A stretch of DNA of 64,000 bases from Aquimonas sp964586455. Its GTDB lineage: Bacteria; Pseudomonadota; Gammaproteobacteria; Xanthomonadales; Xanthomonadaceae. The notes under the pieces were generated by a model, which saw only the letters and a list, made by a program, of their open reading frames with translations, was not told where the DNA came from and made no database searches. Both the position numbers and the translations under genes were made by a program. Location of the stretch: contig CAZPHV010000003.1 in the NCBI GenBank assembly GCA_964586455.1, positions 104,409 to 168,408 of the forward strand. The letters run 5' to 3'. Shown in pieces: positions 25,730-34,479 of the stretch (the first letter of the stretch is position 1; each line of letters starts with the position of its first letter).

Positions 25730-27061
25730 ATGGACCGAGCCGAACTGCTTCTTACGCTGCGCAAGCTGCTGAATCGAGGTCGCCTGCGCGCCTTCGCGGG
25801 CTTCCTGGGGCGCCGCTTCGTCGAGGACCGCTGCTTCGAGACCGCCAGTGGACTCGCTTACACCACGGTCTTCGCGATGGTGCCGTTTGCTGCAGCGGTG
25901 TTCGGCGTGATCAGCACCTTTCCCGTGTTCGAGGCCTGGAGCGAGCAGCTCACCGAGTTCCTGTTCAGCAATTTCGTACCGGATGCCGCACGCACCGTGG
26001 AAAGCTACGTTCGCGAGGCCGCCGACAGCGCCTCGCGGATGACCCTGGCCGGGGTCATCGGCCTGCTGGTCGCCGCGCTGCTGCTGATGAAGGGCATCGA
26101 CGACACCTTCAACCGTATCTGGCGCGTTCCTACCGGCCGCGGGCCGGTCGCGCGCTTCCTGATGTATTGGGCCGCCTTGACCGTGGGCCCGCTGCTGGTG
26201 GTGGTGAGCCTCGCGCTGTCGTCCTACCTGTTCTCGTTGCCTGTGCTCGCCGATGGCGCTCGGGCGGCCGGGCCGCTGCTGCGGACGACCCCCTTTGTAC
26301 TGGCGCTGGCCGGTTTCACCAGCGCCTTCATGATCGTCCCCAACCGCAGCGTGCGCCTACGCGACGCGCTGGCGGGTGGCCTGCTGGCTGCAGCGCTGTT
26401 CGAGGCCGCCAAGGCCGGCTTGAGCCTCTATCTGCGTCAGGTGCCGACCTACGAGCAGATCTACGGCGCGCTGGCAGTGATCCCGATCTTTCTGCTGTGG
26501 GTGTATCTCAGCTGGATCGCGGTTTTGCTCGGCGCTTCGCTGGCGGCTTCGCTCAGCGCGTTTCGCTATCTGCCGCGCGAGCGACAGCTGCCGGAGGGGC
26601 TCGAACTGTTCGCCCTGCTGCGCCTGCTGTCGCGCTTTGTCGAGGCGCAGCGCGAGGGCTGCGCGCTGGAAGCCGAACAGCTTCGAGAGCTCGAGTCTTC
26701 GCTGTCGGACGACACCTTGATGCACCTGCTCGAAAAGCTCTGCGAACTGCGCGTCGTGCAGCGCGCCGATGCCGGCGGCTGGCTGCTGACGCGCAATCTC
26801 GATCAGCTCACTCTTGCCGAGATCTACAGCAGCGCGCGTCTGCGCGTGCCGCTGGAGAAGATTCCCAAGGCGCTGCTGGACGACCTGATCGGTCAGCGCG
26901 TCGGGGCGCGTCTGCGTGTTCTCTCGGCAGATGTGGCGGCAGCGCTCGACACGCCGCTATCGCACTGGCTGCGTGATCCTGAGCCAGAAAAGCTTGAAGC
27001 CCGCGCTGCGGACCCAGCCAGACCCGACACCACAGACACCCCACCGGAAACGCAGCCTTGA
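25730..27061 (+). CDS. YihY/BrkB-family inner-membrane protein
   Basis: A 443-residue protein. The first ~290 residues hold six hydrophobic segments with the family signature region (ASGLAYTTVFAMVPFAAAVF; later IPIFLLWVYLSWIAVLLGA). The remaining ~150 residues are soluble and helical. The family was once called ribonuclease BN, but that label belongs to another protein and the true function is unsettled. I chose ATG 25730 over the in-frame TTG 9 bases upstream. The stop overlaps the next gene by 4 bases. Confidence 0.88.
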   Translation: MDRAELLLTLRKLLNRGRLRAFAGFLGRRFVEDRCFETASGLAYTTVFAMVPFAAAVFGVISTFPVFEAWSEQLTEFLFSNFVPDAARTVESYVREAADSASRMTLAGVIGLLVAALLLMKGIDDTFNRIWRVPTGRGPVARFLMYWAALTVGPLLVVVSLALSSYLFSLPVLADGARAAGPLLRTTPFVLALAGFTSAFMIVPNRSVRLRDALAGGLLAAALFEAAKAGLSLYLRQVPTYEQIYGALAVIPIFLLWVYLSWIAVLLGASLAASLSAFRYLPRERQLPEGLELFALLRLLSRFVEAQREGCALEAEQLRELESSLSDDTLMHLLEKLCELRVVQRADAGGWLLTRNLDQLTLAEIYSSARLRVPLEKIPKALLDDLIGQRVGARLRVLSADVAAALDTPLSHWLRDPEPEKLEARAADPARPDTTDTPPETQP

Positions 27062-27564
27062 AATCCTCGACTGCTCCAAGCCTCGCTAGGGTCATCGCCC
27101 TGTTCTGGCTTTCGGCCTGCGCGGTTGCGCACGCTCAAAACGCTGAAACCCTGCAGGACACGCCGCCGACGCCGATTGCGCTCGAGGTCGACACGCTCGA
27201 TCACGGCCGCTACGACCTTGCCGCTCAGCGCGGCCGTTGGGTGGTGGTCAACTACTGGGCGACCTGGTGCGCGCCGTGCCGCAAGGAAATGCCCGAGCTG
27301 GATGCCCTGCACCGCGAGCGCGAGGACGTCGAGGTGCTGGGGCTGGCCTTTGAAGAGATCGAAGTCGACGACATGCGCATGTTTCTGAACGAACGGCCGG
27401 TCAGCTACCCGATTGCGATCGTCGACGTGTACGCGCCGCCTGCAGCGTTCGACGTGCCGCGCGGCATGCCGATGACCTACCTGCTGAATCCCGAAGGCCA
27501 TATCGCGCACCGCTGGCTGGGGCCGGTGACGAAGGCCGAGATCGAGGCTCAGATCGGGGGGTGA
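27058..27564 (+). CDS. TlpA-like thioredoxin, periplasmic
   Basis: A 168-residue protein starting at TTG, with a signal peptide (cleavage probably after AVAHA) and a thioredoxin fold of the TlpA/ResA type. The redox motif is Cys71-Ala-Pro-Cys74 in NYWATWCAPCRKEMPELD. The cis-Pro region reads PRGMPMTYLLN. It should reduce or transfer disulfides in the periplasm. The 4-base overlap (TTGA) with the YihY-type gene indicates translational coupling. Confidence 0.88.
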   Translation: MKSSTAPSLARVIALFWLSACAVAHAQNAETLQDTPPTPIALEVDTLDHGRYDLAAQRGRWVVVNYWATWCAPCRKEMPELDALHREREDVEVLGLAFEEIEVDDMRMFLNERPVSYPIAIVDVYAPPAAFDVPRGMPMTYLLNPEGHIAHRWLGPVTKAEIEAQIGG

Positions 27565-28023
27565 ACAGCGGGGATTCGGGATTTGACGCTCTCAAGAAGA
27601 AGAAATGTGAGCGATTGTTTTAACTAACGAACTCGAACTTCAATGCGGCCCTGAGAAGCCCCGCTCTTGTAGGGTGGATAAGCGCAACGCATCCACCAGC
27701 ACGTCCTGTGGAAGCCGGACGGTGAACGAAGTCCGGGGAGTCGAGGGAAAGTCTCGCGTTCCCGTCATTCGTCGCCCTCGCGCAGGTCGGCTGCACTGCC
27801 GCACGGCCTCCCCAGAGCGCGGCCCCGTGGACTGGATCCCCGCCCCCCGCCATTGCGAGGCCCAGCTCTTCGCGGGGATGACGAACCCGTTGCTTCTTCG
27901 AGAACACCTGGCCCGCCACGCGGGGCTGAGAAGCTCTCAGGCTGAGGGCTGAGGGCTGAGGGCGATCGGAACCCGCAGCCCCGTAGGCGTAAAACGGCCC
28001 GGGCGGCACAGCCCCAGAGACCG
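27565..28023. other. Non-coding gap before the RiPP operon end
   Basis: These 459 bases hold no credible gene. Seen here: a hairpin with GGTGGAT/ATCCACC arms at 27673-27697 preceded by TAGGG from 27670, which fits the repeat family clustered at 11.8-12.1 kb, and three tandem CTGAGGG units at 27942-27962. No strong terminator is visible for the operon ending at 28024. Confidence 0.5.
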
Positions 28024-31014
28024 CTACGCCAACTGCCGCGTCGCCAGCGCTGCGAATCTCCCGTTCAGGGCCATCAGTTCCTCGTAGTTGCCGATTTCGG
28101 CGATCTCGCCGTTGTGCAGGTAGCAGATGCGGTCGGCCTTGATGATGGTCGACAGTCGATGGGCAATCGCGATGCGGGTGGCCTGCATGCGCTGCATGCT
28201 TTCGGTGACCATCGCCTGGGTGCGGTTGTCCAGCGCGGAGGTCGCCTCATCCAGCAGGATGATGCGCGGGTTGTTGACCACCGAGCGCGCCAGCAGCAGA
28301 CGCTGACGCTGGCCGCCGGACAGGCCGCCGCCGCCTTCCGACACATAGGTGTGCATGCCCATCGGCATCGCGCGGATGTCGGCGCCGAGGCCGACCGCAT
28401 CGGCGGCGCGCCAGGCGTCGTCGATCGACTTCGACGAGGTGCCGACGATGTTGCGGTAGATATCGGTCGGCAGCACGCGGCTGTCCTGCAGCACCACGCC
28501 CATCTGCTGACGCACCTCGCGAAGGTCGAGTGCGGCGAGGTCCTTGCCGTCGTAGTAGACCGAGCCTTTCTCCGGTCGCTCGAAGCCGATGATCAGGCGC
28601 ATCAGGGTGCTCTTGCCCGAGCCTGAGCCGCCGACGAAGGCGATGAATTCGCCGGGCCGGATCGACAGCGAGACATCGCGCAGGATCCACGGGCCATCTT
28701 TGGTGTAGCGGAAGTGCAGATGCGACAGCTCGATGCCGCCGGACAGCTCGCCGGGGTCTTCCTTGCCGGCATCGACTTCGGGCACGGCGGTGAGGATGGG
28801 TTTCAGCCGCTCGTACAGCGGGATCGCGCGCAGCAGGCCGAGTGAGGCGTCCGACAGTGCGATCACTGCGCCCAGGAAGGCGCCATAGGCGGCATTGAAG
28901 GCCAGGAACTCGCCGGTCGACAGACCCTGCTGCTGAGGGCCGCCGGAGATGCCGACCACCGTGGCGAACACCGCCATCGACGAGATCACCGGAAACACCT
29001 TGTTGAACACGGTAACGCCGTTCTGGATCAGACCGACCCGGAACGACAGCCGCCGGCTTTCGGCAAAGGTCACCGCCCAGGCCTTGAAGGCATGCGCCTC
29101 GGCGCCGGAAGTGCGCAGCTTGCCGACGCCGCTGAGCATGGTCAGCACGAGGCCAGCCAGAGTGCCGCCAAGCGCGAGGTTCTGCCGCTGCAGGCGGATC
29201 TGCAGCAGGCTGGTCGCGAACGACACCGCCGCGAACAGGGCGGTCAGCCCCATCGCCACCAGCGCCAGCCGCGGGCTGTACATGAACATCAGGGCGACGA
29301 AGAACACGCTCGACAGAGTGCCGAGCAGGGCCGATACGCCGGCACCCGCCAGCAGGCTGCGGATCGCATTGATGCCGCCGGCGCGGGTCGCGAGATCACC
29401 CGCGCTGTACTCGGAGAAGAAGTTCGCCGGCAGGTTGAGCAGGCGGTCCCAGACCGCCGCCTGGATGCTGTAGTCCATCCGCCCTTGGATGCGCAAGGCG
29501 GCGATCTGCTGGACCATGTTGAAGGCGGTGCTGACCACGGCCGCCACCAGCAGGCCGATGCCGAACTGCACCAGCAGGCCGCGCTCGGCCGACGGAATCA
29601 CCTCGTCGAAGATCTGCCCGGTGAACACCGGCGTCAACGCACCGAGCAAGCCCACCGCCAGGCCGAGCGCGACCAGTCGGAACGCATCGCCGCCGAGGCC
29701 AAGCAGGCCAAAGCGCAGCAGCCCGAACACGCCGACCGGCCCGTCAGGAAACGGCCGGTAGAACACCGCGCCGAACGGACCGAGCCGGGTCGAGAAGGCC
29801 TCATCGACCGGGCCGCGTTCGCCGGTGGCGGGGATCACGTACTCGTAGCGATTGCTCGACAGCGGCAGCAATGCCACAGCGCCATCGCCTTCGGCCAGCT
29901 GGGCCAGGATCGGGCCCTGATCAAGCTGCCACCAGTTGTCGCGCAGGGCAACCGCACGCACCCGACAGCGCGAGCTGCGCGCCACCGCGTGCAGGCGGGC
30001 CTCGACGCCGGTCAGCTTGTCGAGGTCGGCCGGCGCGCTGGTCGGAATGTTCTGCGCCGCACCGACCAGGCGCACCGCGGCGGCGAACGGGTGTTCGCCG
30101 GGCTGCAGCTTGAGCACCTGGCGGCCGCTGCGGGCGGGTTTGAGCACATCGCGCAGGGCCTGCTCGGCCTGCTCGCGAGCGCGCTCGGTGTGCTCGGCCT
30201 TTTCCGACAGACGATTGAACTCGTCGACCGCGGCCAGGCGCTTGTTGATGAATTCGTAGCTGCACAGCGACTCATGGAACAGGGCCAGGCCGTCCCACAG
30301 CTCGGGGCGGGCCAGCGCCGAGAGCGCGGGATGACAGATCAGCACGGTGTCGCCGCCGCCGAAGTTGTCGGCCTGCACCCAGCTGTCTGGCGTCAGCGGG
30401 AACCAGGCCTCGCGATGCGGCATGCCGAGCGCGTCCAGGCCCAGGAACACCAGATCGCCCTGCTCGGCCTGCAGCCACAGCACGTGCTGCGTTGAGCGCG
30501 CCAGGGTGCCGTTCTGCAGCGAAACGCTGTCGCCTTGGGCGAGGTTCTTCTGCACCCGCGGCCGCGGCAGGATGTCGCGGGTGAGCGCGGCGGTCAGCTG
30601 ACCGACCCAGGCGTCCAGACGCTGCGCCAGCTCGGTGGCCAGGGCGCCGTCCTGCGCCGACTGTTCCAGCACGGTGCGATCCAGCCGCCAGGCGCGCGTG
30701 CCGAGCTTGCCGACCGCCAGAAAGCCGTGGCCGACGCCGAAGGTGTCGAGGTCCATGCCGAACAGCAGATGGTCGGCCAGCACGCTGGTGAAATTGCTGC
30801 GGTGGCCCTGCGCTTCGCCGTCCTCGACCGCGACGGTGAACACCTCCACTTTGCCGGTTTCGATCCACCACACCGCGGACGGATCATCGAGCAGAAAGGG
30901 GTTCAGGCCCGACAGCTCCAGGGCCTTGCCCTGGCTGCGGAACAGCTCGGCCAGCGGATGCTCGGGTGGACCGGAGGCGGCGCTGGCGGCCGCGATGGGC
31001 AGTTCGGTCGACAT
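28024..31014 (-). CDS. NHLM-type ABC transporter for RiPP export (no peptidase domain)
   Basis: A 996-residue ABC half-transporter. Residues 1 to about 430 are a soluble region of unclear fold, typical of the second transporter in NHLP systems. Six TM segments follow (about 440-720), then an ATPase domain with Walker A GGSGSGKST (about 790), signature LSGGQRQRLLLARS and Walker B IILLDEATSALD. It lacks a C39 domain. It starts 2 bases after the stop of the C39 transporter, and the two are likely to form a heterodimer, with the partner doing the leader cleavage. It is the last gene of the operon. Confidence 0.88.
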   Translation of the reverse strand: MSTELPIAAASAASGPPEHPLAELFRSQGKALELSGLNPFLLDDPSAVWWIETGKVEVFTVAVEDGEAQGHRSNFTSVLADHLLFGMDLDTFGVGHGFLAVGKLGTRAWRLDRTVLEQSAQDGALATELAQRLDAWVGQLTAALTRDILPRPRVQKNLAQGDSVSLQNGTLARSTQHVLWLQAEQGDLVFLGLDALGMPHREAWFPLTPDSWVQADNFGGGDTVLICHPALSALARPELWDGLALFHESLCSYEFINKRLAAVDEFNRLSEKAEHTERAREQAEQALRDVLKPARSGRQVLKLQPGEHPFAAAVRLVGAAQNIPTSAPADLDKLTGVEARLHAVARSSRCRVRAVALRDNWWQLDQGPILAQLAEGDGAVALLPLSSNRYEYVIPATGERGPVDEAFSTRLGPFGAVFYRPFPDGPVGVFGLLRFGLLGLGGDAFRLVALGLAVGLLGALTPVFTGQIFDEVIPSAERGLLVQFGIGLLVAAVVSTAFNMVQQIAALRIQGRMDYSIQAAVWDRLLNLPANFFSEYSAGDLATRAGGINAIRSLLAGAGVSALLGTLSSVFFVALMFMYSPRLALVAMGLTALFAAVSFATSLLQIRLQRQNLALGGTLAGLVLTMLSGVGKLRTSGAEAHAFKAWAVTFAESRRLSFRVGLIQNGVTVFNKVFPVISSMAVFATVVGISGGPQQQGLSTGEFLAFNAAYGAFLGAVIALSDASLGLLRAIPLYERLKPILTAVPEVDAGKEDPGELSGGIELSHLHFRYTKDGPWILRDVSLSIRPGEFIAFVGGSGSGKSTLMRLIIGFERPEKGSVYYDGKDLAALDLREVRQQMGVVLQDSRVLPTDIYRNIVGTSSKSIDDAWRAADAVGLGADIRAMPMGMHTYVSEGGGGLSGGQRQRLLLARSVVNNPRIILLDEATSALDNRTQAMVTESMQRMQATRIAIAHRLSTIIKADRICYLHNGEIAEIGNYEELMALNGRFAALATRQLA

Positions 31015-31016
31015 GC

Positions 31017-33221
31017 TCAGTCCTTGATCAGCTCGGCGTACAGGCCGTGCTGTTCTTTCAGTTGATCGTGGGTGCCGCGCTGCACGATGCGTCCGCGCTC
31101 CATGACGATGATCTCGTCGCAGTCGCGGATCGATGTCAGTCGATGGGCGACGATGACGCAGGTGCAGCCGCGTCGGCGGATGGCTTCGTCGATTTCCATT
31201 TCGGTGATCGGGTCCAGCGCCGAGGTGGCCTCGTCGAGGATCAGCATGGTCGGGCTGCCGACCAGGGCACGCGCGATCTCCAGACGCTGCGCCTGGCCGC
31301 CGGAGAAATTGCCGCCACCTTCCTCGACCTCAGAGGCATAGGCGCCGTCGCGGGTTTCGATCACCTCGGCGATCGCCGCATCGCGCGCGGCGGCGGTCAC
31401 CAGCGCATCGGGCACGGTCTCGTCCCAGACGGTGAGGTTGTCGCGCACGCTGCCCCGGAACAGGAAGACCTCCTGGTCGATCACGCCCAGCGAGTTGGAG
31501 ATCAGCCGGTGCGGCAGGGTCTGGCGATCGATGCCCTGGAACAGGATCTCGCCGGACCACGGCGTGTACAGGCCGGCGATCAACTTGGCCACGGTCGACT
31601 TGCCCGATCCCGAGCCGCCGACCAGGGCGACGCGCTGCCCCGGCTTGATGTGCAGGTCGAAGTCTTCGATCAGCGGTTTCTCCAGCGGGCTGTAGCCGAA
31701 GCACAGCTTGCGCAGCTCGATCTCGCCGGACAGCTTGATCAGGCCCTTGGCCGCTGGCGAGGTGGTGCGGGTGGCGTCGTAGCAGGCGTCCTGAGGGTTG
31801 GCCAGCACGTCGTCGATGCGGTTCATGTCGGCTTCGAGCTCCTGCAGCGCGCCGCCGAACGCGACCAGGTTGTTCAGCGGCCGCACAAAGCTGAACATCA
31901 GCGCCTGGTAGGCCACCAGCATGCCGACGGTCAGTGCGCCGTCCATCACCAGCAGGCCGCCGTAGACCAGGATGCTGACGCTGATCAGGGCCGAGACCAG
32001 CGGCGGCACCGAGGACATGGTGGCCGACAGCGAACCCAGCGCCTGCTCGCTCTTCAGCGCCTTGGCCTGGTAGCCGGCCCAGCGGGTGAAGAACTCCGGC
32101 TCCGAGCCGGTGGCCTTGATGGTCTCGATCATGCGCAGGCCGCCCATGGCGGTGCCGACCAGCTTGCCGCTCTCCTGCGCCAGCCGCCGACTGGCGTCGA
32201 CGCGCGCCCGTGCGACCTGTTTCACCGCGGCGAGGTTGATCATCGCCAGGCAAATGCACACGAGCGTCAGCGGCACGCTGTAGAACAGCATCAGCACCGC
32301 GTAGAACACGATCAGTACGCTGTCGATGACGAGCGTGACCAGACGTCCGGAGATCAGGCTCGCGACCTTGTCGTTGAGAGCGACCCGCGAGCCGATTTCA
32401 CCGGCGAAGCGCTGCGCGAAATAGCTGACCGGCAGACGCAGGATGTGGTTGAAGAAGTCGGCCGAGGTGCGCAGGGCCAGGCTGGTTTCCAGCCGCAGCA
32501 GCACGCTCTCCTGCAGCCAGGTCAGCATCGCCATCACCGCGGCAGTAATCCCCATCGCCCACAGCAGCGGCTGCAGCAGATCGGCGCGACCGCCAATCAG
32601 GTATTCATCGATGAACAATCGCCCGAAGGTCGGCACCACCAGCCCCGGCACCACCAGGGCCAGCCCGCACAGCACCGCGAACAGCAGCGGCACCTGGGCG
32701 CCGCGCAGGCGTTCCAGCAGCTGGCGCTTGAGGTCCGGCGAGGTGCCGCCTTTCTTGAAGTCCGGTCCCGGCTTCAGGGTCAGCACCACGCCCGAGAACG
32801 AGCCGTCGAGTTCCTCCAGCGAACAGGTGCGCGGGCCGCTGGCGGGATCATTGAGAAAGGCGCGACCGTTGCGGAAGCCTTCCAGCACCAGGAAGTGGTT
32901 GAAGTTCCAGAACAGGATTGCCGGCAACTCGATGTCGTAGAGGGCTTCGAGTTCCTGCTTGTAGCCCTTGGCCTCCAGCCCGTACTTGCGCGCGGCCTTC
33001 AGTACGTTCGAGGCCTTGCTGCCGTCGCGCGAGACGCCGCATTCCTGGCGCAGCTCTTCCAGCGGGACGTGGCGGCCGTAGTACGAGAGAACGATCGCCA
33101 GCGCCGCGGCGCCGCATTCGACCGCCTCCATCTGCAGGCGGGTCGGCGTGGTGTAGCGGCGCGACTTCGGCTGCTTCGCGGGCTTGGCCGCCTTGTCGGC
33201 GGCAGGAGCGGCTGCGGCCAT
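31017..33221 (-). CDS. C39-peptidase ABC transporter, NHLP family
   Basis: A 734-residue transporter. The N-terminal C39 cysteine protease (about 20-150) has Gln30, catalytic Cys36 (QMEAVECGAAALAIVL), His109 (NFNHFLVLEG) and Asp125 (NDPASGPR), so it should be active and cut after double-Gly leaders. The TM domain and an ATPase follow (Walker A GGSGSGKSTVAKL, signature FSGGQAQRLEIA, Walker B LILDEATSALD). In this operon it should cut the precursor after Gly84-Gly85 and export the core. It starts 1 base after the HlyD-like gene. Confidence 0.93.
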   Translation of the reverse strand: MAAAAPAADKAAKPAKQPKSRRYTTPTRLQMEAVECGAAALAIVLSYYGRHVPLEELRQECGVSRDGSKASNVLKAARKYGLEAKGYKQELEALYDIELPAILFWNFNHFLVLEGFRNGRAFLNDPASGPRTCSLEELDGSFSGVVLTLKPGPDFKKGGTSPDLKRQLLERLRGAQVPLLFAVLCGLALVVPGLVVPTFGRLFIDEYLIGGRADLLQPLLWAMGITAAVMAMLTWLQESVLLRLETSLALRTSADFFNHILRLPVSYFAQRFAGEIGSRVALNDKVASLISGRLVTLVIDSVLIVFYAVLMLFYSVPLTLVCICLAMINLAAVKQVARARVDASRRLAQESGKLVGTAMGGLRMIETIKATGSEPEFFTRWAGYQAKALKSEQALGSLSATMSSVPPLVSALISVSILVYGGLLVMDGALTVGMLVAYQALMFSFVRPLNNLVAFGGALQELEADMNRIDDVLANPQDACYDATRTTSPAAKGLIKLSGEIELRKLCFGYSPLEKPLIEDFDLHIKPGQRVALVGGSGSGKSTVAKLIAGLYTPWSGEILFQGIDRQTLPHRLISNSLGVIDQEVFLFRGSVRDNLTVWDETVPDALVTAAARDAAIAEVIETRDGAYASEVEEGGGNFSGGQAQRLEIARALVGSPTMLILDEATSALDPITEMEIDEAIRRRGCTCVIVAHRLTSIRDCDEIIVMERGRIVQRGTHDQLKEQHGLYAELIKD

Positions 33222-33222
33222 C

Positions 33223-34479
33223 TCAGTTCGCCCCTTCCAGACGCTGGAACATCGGCAGCACGTAGGCGATCGGGCGCCGCCGCTCGATCACGATGCCGCC
33301 CTCGCTCAAGGTGCCGGAGAACACGCCGGTCGGCGGGCCATTGCCGGAGGACCAGGCGAAGCCGGACGGCGTCTCCGGGTTGGGTTCGAGCGTGGCGATG
33401 ACTTCGATCGGCGGGCCTTCGCTGGCCAAGGCCTCGACCAGCGAGTCGTTGCGCAGCACGCGGCGCAGGGCTTCGGGCGACACCGGGAAATCCGACACGC
33501 TGCGCACCGTCGCCAGCATGAAGCCGTACTCCTCGGGCCGGACGGTACTTGGCGTGATCCGCACCTGCATGCCGGTGCGGATCTTCTTGCCTTCCGCCGC
33601 GGCGATATAGAGCACCGCTTCGAGCGGGCGCTCTTCGTTCTCCAGCGTCAACACCTGCATTCCCGGTGCGACCAGGTTGCCGGGGTCGACCGAAACTTCC
33701 AGCACACGGCCGTCATAGGGGCTGGTGATCACGCTGACTGCATCGCGGCGCGCCGACAGCGAGGCCAGCTGCCGCTTGGCTTCGTCGATCTCGGCGCGGC
33801 GTGCGGCGCCGCCCTGTTGGCGACTGCGCTCCTGCGCGGTGCGCTCAGACGCGATCTGCGCCAGCCGCACCGCGGTGGCTGCGCGCGCCTGCTCGGCCTG
33901 GGCCAGTGCGCTGCGCGTTGCCAGCAAGGCGCTGCGGGTGATCAGGCCCTGCTCGACCAGCTGCGCCTGCACTTCCACACGCTCACGCAGTGCGCTGGCC
34001 TGGCTGTCGAAGTCGGCCATGCTGCGGCGGGTGCTGACGGTTTCCGCATCCAGCGCCGCCAGCGCCTGCGCCAGATTCTCCTGCTCCAGCGGCGCCACCG
34101 CCTCGGCCTGGGCGGTGAGTTCGCGCAGGCGCTGCTGCTGGTTTTCGAGACTCAGCAGCAGGTCCGGTTGGGCCACCTCGGCCAGCACCTGGCCCTTGGT
34201 GACCCGGTCGCCGGGGCGCACGTGCACCGCGCTGAGCGGCCCCTGGCTGGAGGCGGTCACCGCCAGCACCGCTTCACCGCGCAGCAGAATGCCCTGGCCG
34301 CGGATCTGGGTGCCGACGCTGCCGAACACCGCCCAGATCAGCGCGACCAGCAGCAGCAGGGCCAGCCCGACCAGGGCCATCCAGGCGCGCGGTGGCGTCA
34401 CCTGCATCATCAGATCGAGCTGCTCGGGCGAGGCCAGCTTTTCCAGTGCAGCCTTGCGGAACAATTTGTTCTCGCTCAT
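33223..34479 (-). CDS. HlyD-like membrane fusion protein, NHLP secretion system
   Basis: A 418-residue periplasmic adaptor with one N-terminal TM helix (about 33-52), lipoyl half-motif (LSAVHVRPGDRVTKGQVLAEV), a long helical hairpin (about 110-245) and a second lipoyl half with beta-barrel (VITSPYDGRVLEVSVDPG). It links the ABC transporters to an outer-membrane channel. The N-terminus (LFRKAALEKLASPEQLD) is typical of the NHLP-type HlyD group. ATGA overlap with the upstream TolC-like gene. Confidence 0.9.
   Translation of the reverse strand: MSENKLFRKAALEKLASPEQLDLMMQVTPPRAWMALVGLALLLLVALIWAVFGSVGTQIRGQGILLRGEAVLAVTASSQGPLSAVHVRPGDRVTKGQVLAEVAQPDLLLSLENQQQRLRELTAQAEAVAPLEQENLAQALAALDAETVSTRRSMADFDSQASALRERVEVQAQLVEQGLITRSALLATRSALAQAEQARAATAVRLAQIASERTAQERSRQQGGAARRAEIDEAKRQLASLSARRDAVSVITSPYDGRVLEVSVDPGNLVAPGMQVLTLENEERPLEAVLYIAAAEGKKIRTGMQVRITPSTVRPEEYGFMLATVRSVSDFPVSPEALRRVLRNDSLVEALASEGPPIEVIATLEPNPETPSGFAWSSGNGPPTGVFSGTLSEGGIVIERRRPIAYVLPMFQRLEGAN

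Noticed and set aside
27942..27962. Three tandem CTGAGGG units considered as a CRISPR or iteron
   Set aside because: Only 7 bases long and without spacers. No cas or replication genes are nearby. A simple short tandem repeat.
30966..33401. 811-codon plus-strand frame across the C39 ABC transporter
   Set aside because: Antisense to a gene with all C39 and ABC motifs. Its composition is that of a GC-rich shadow.
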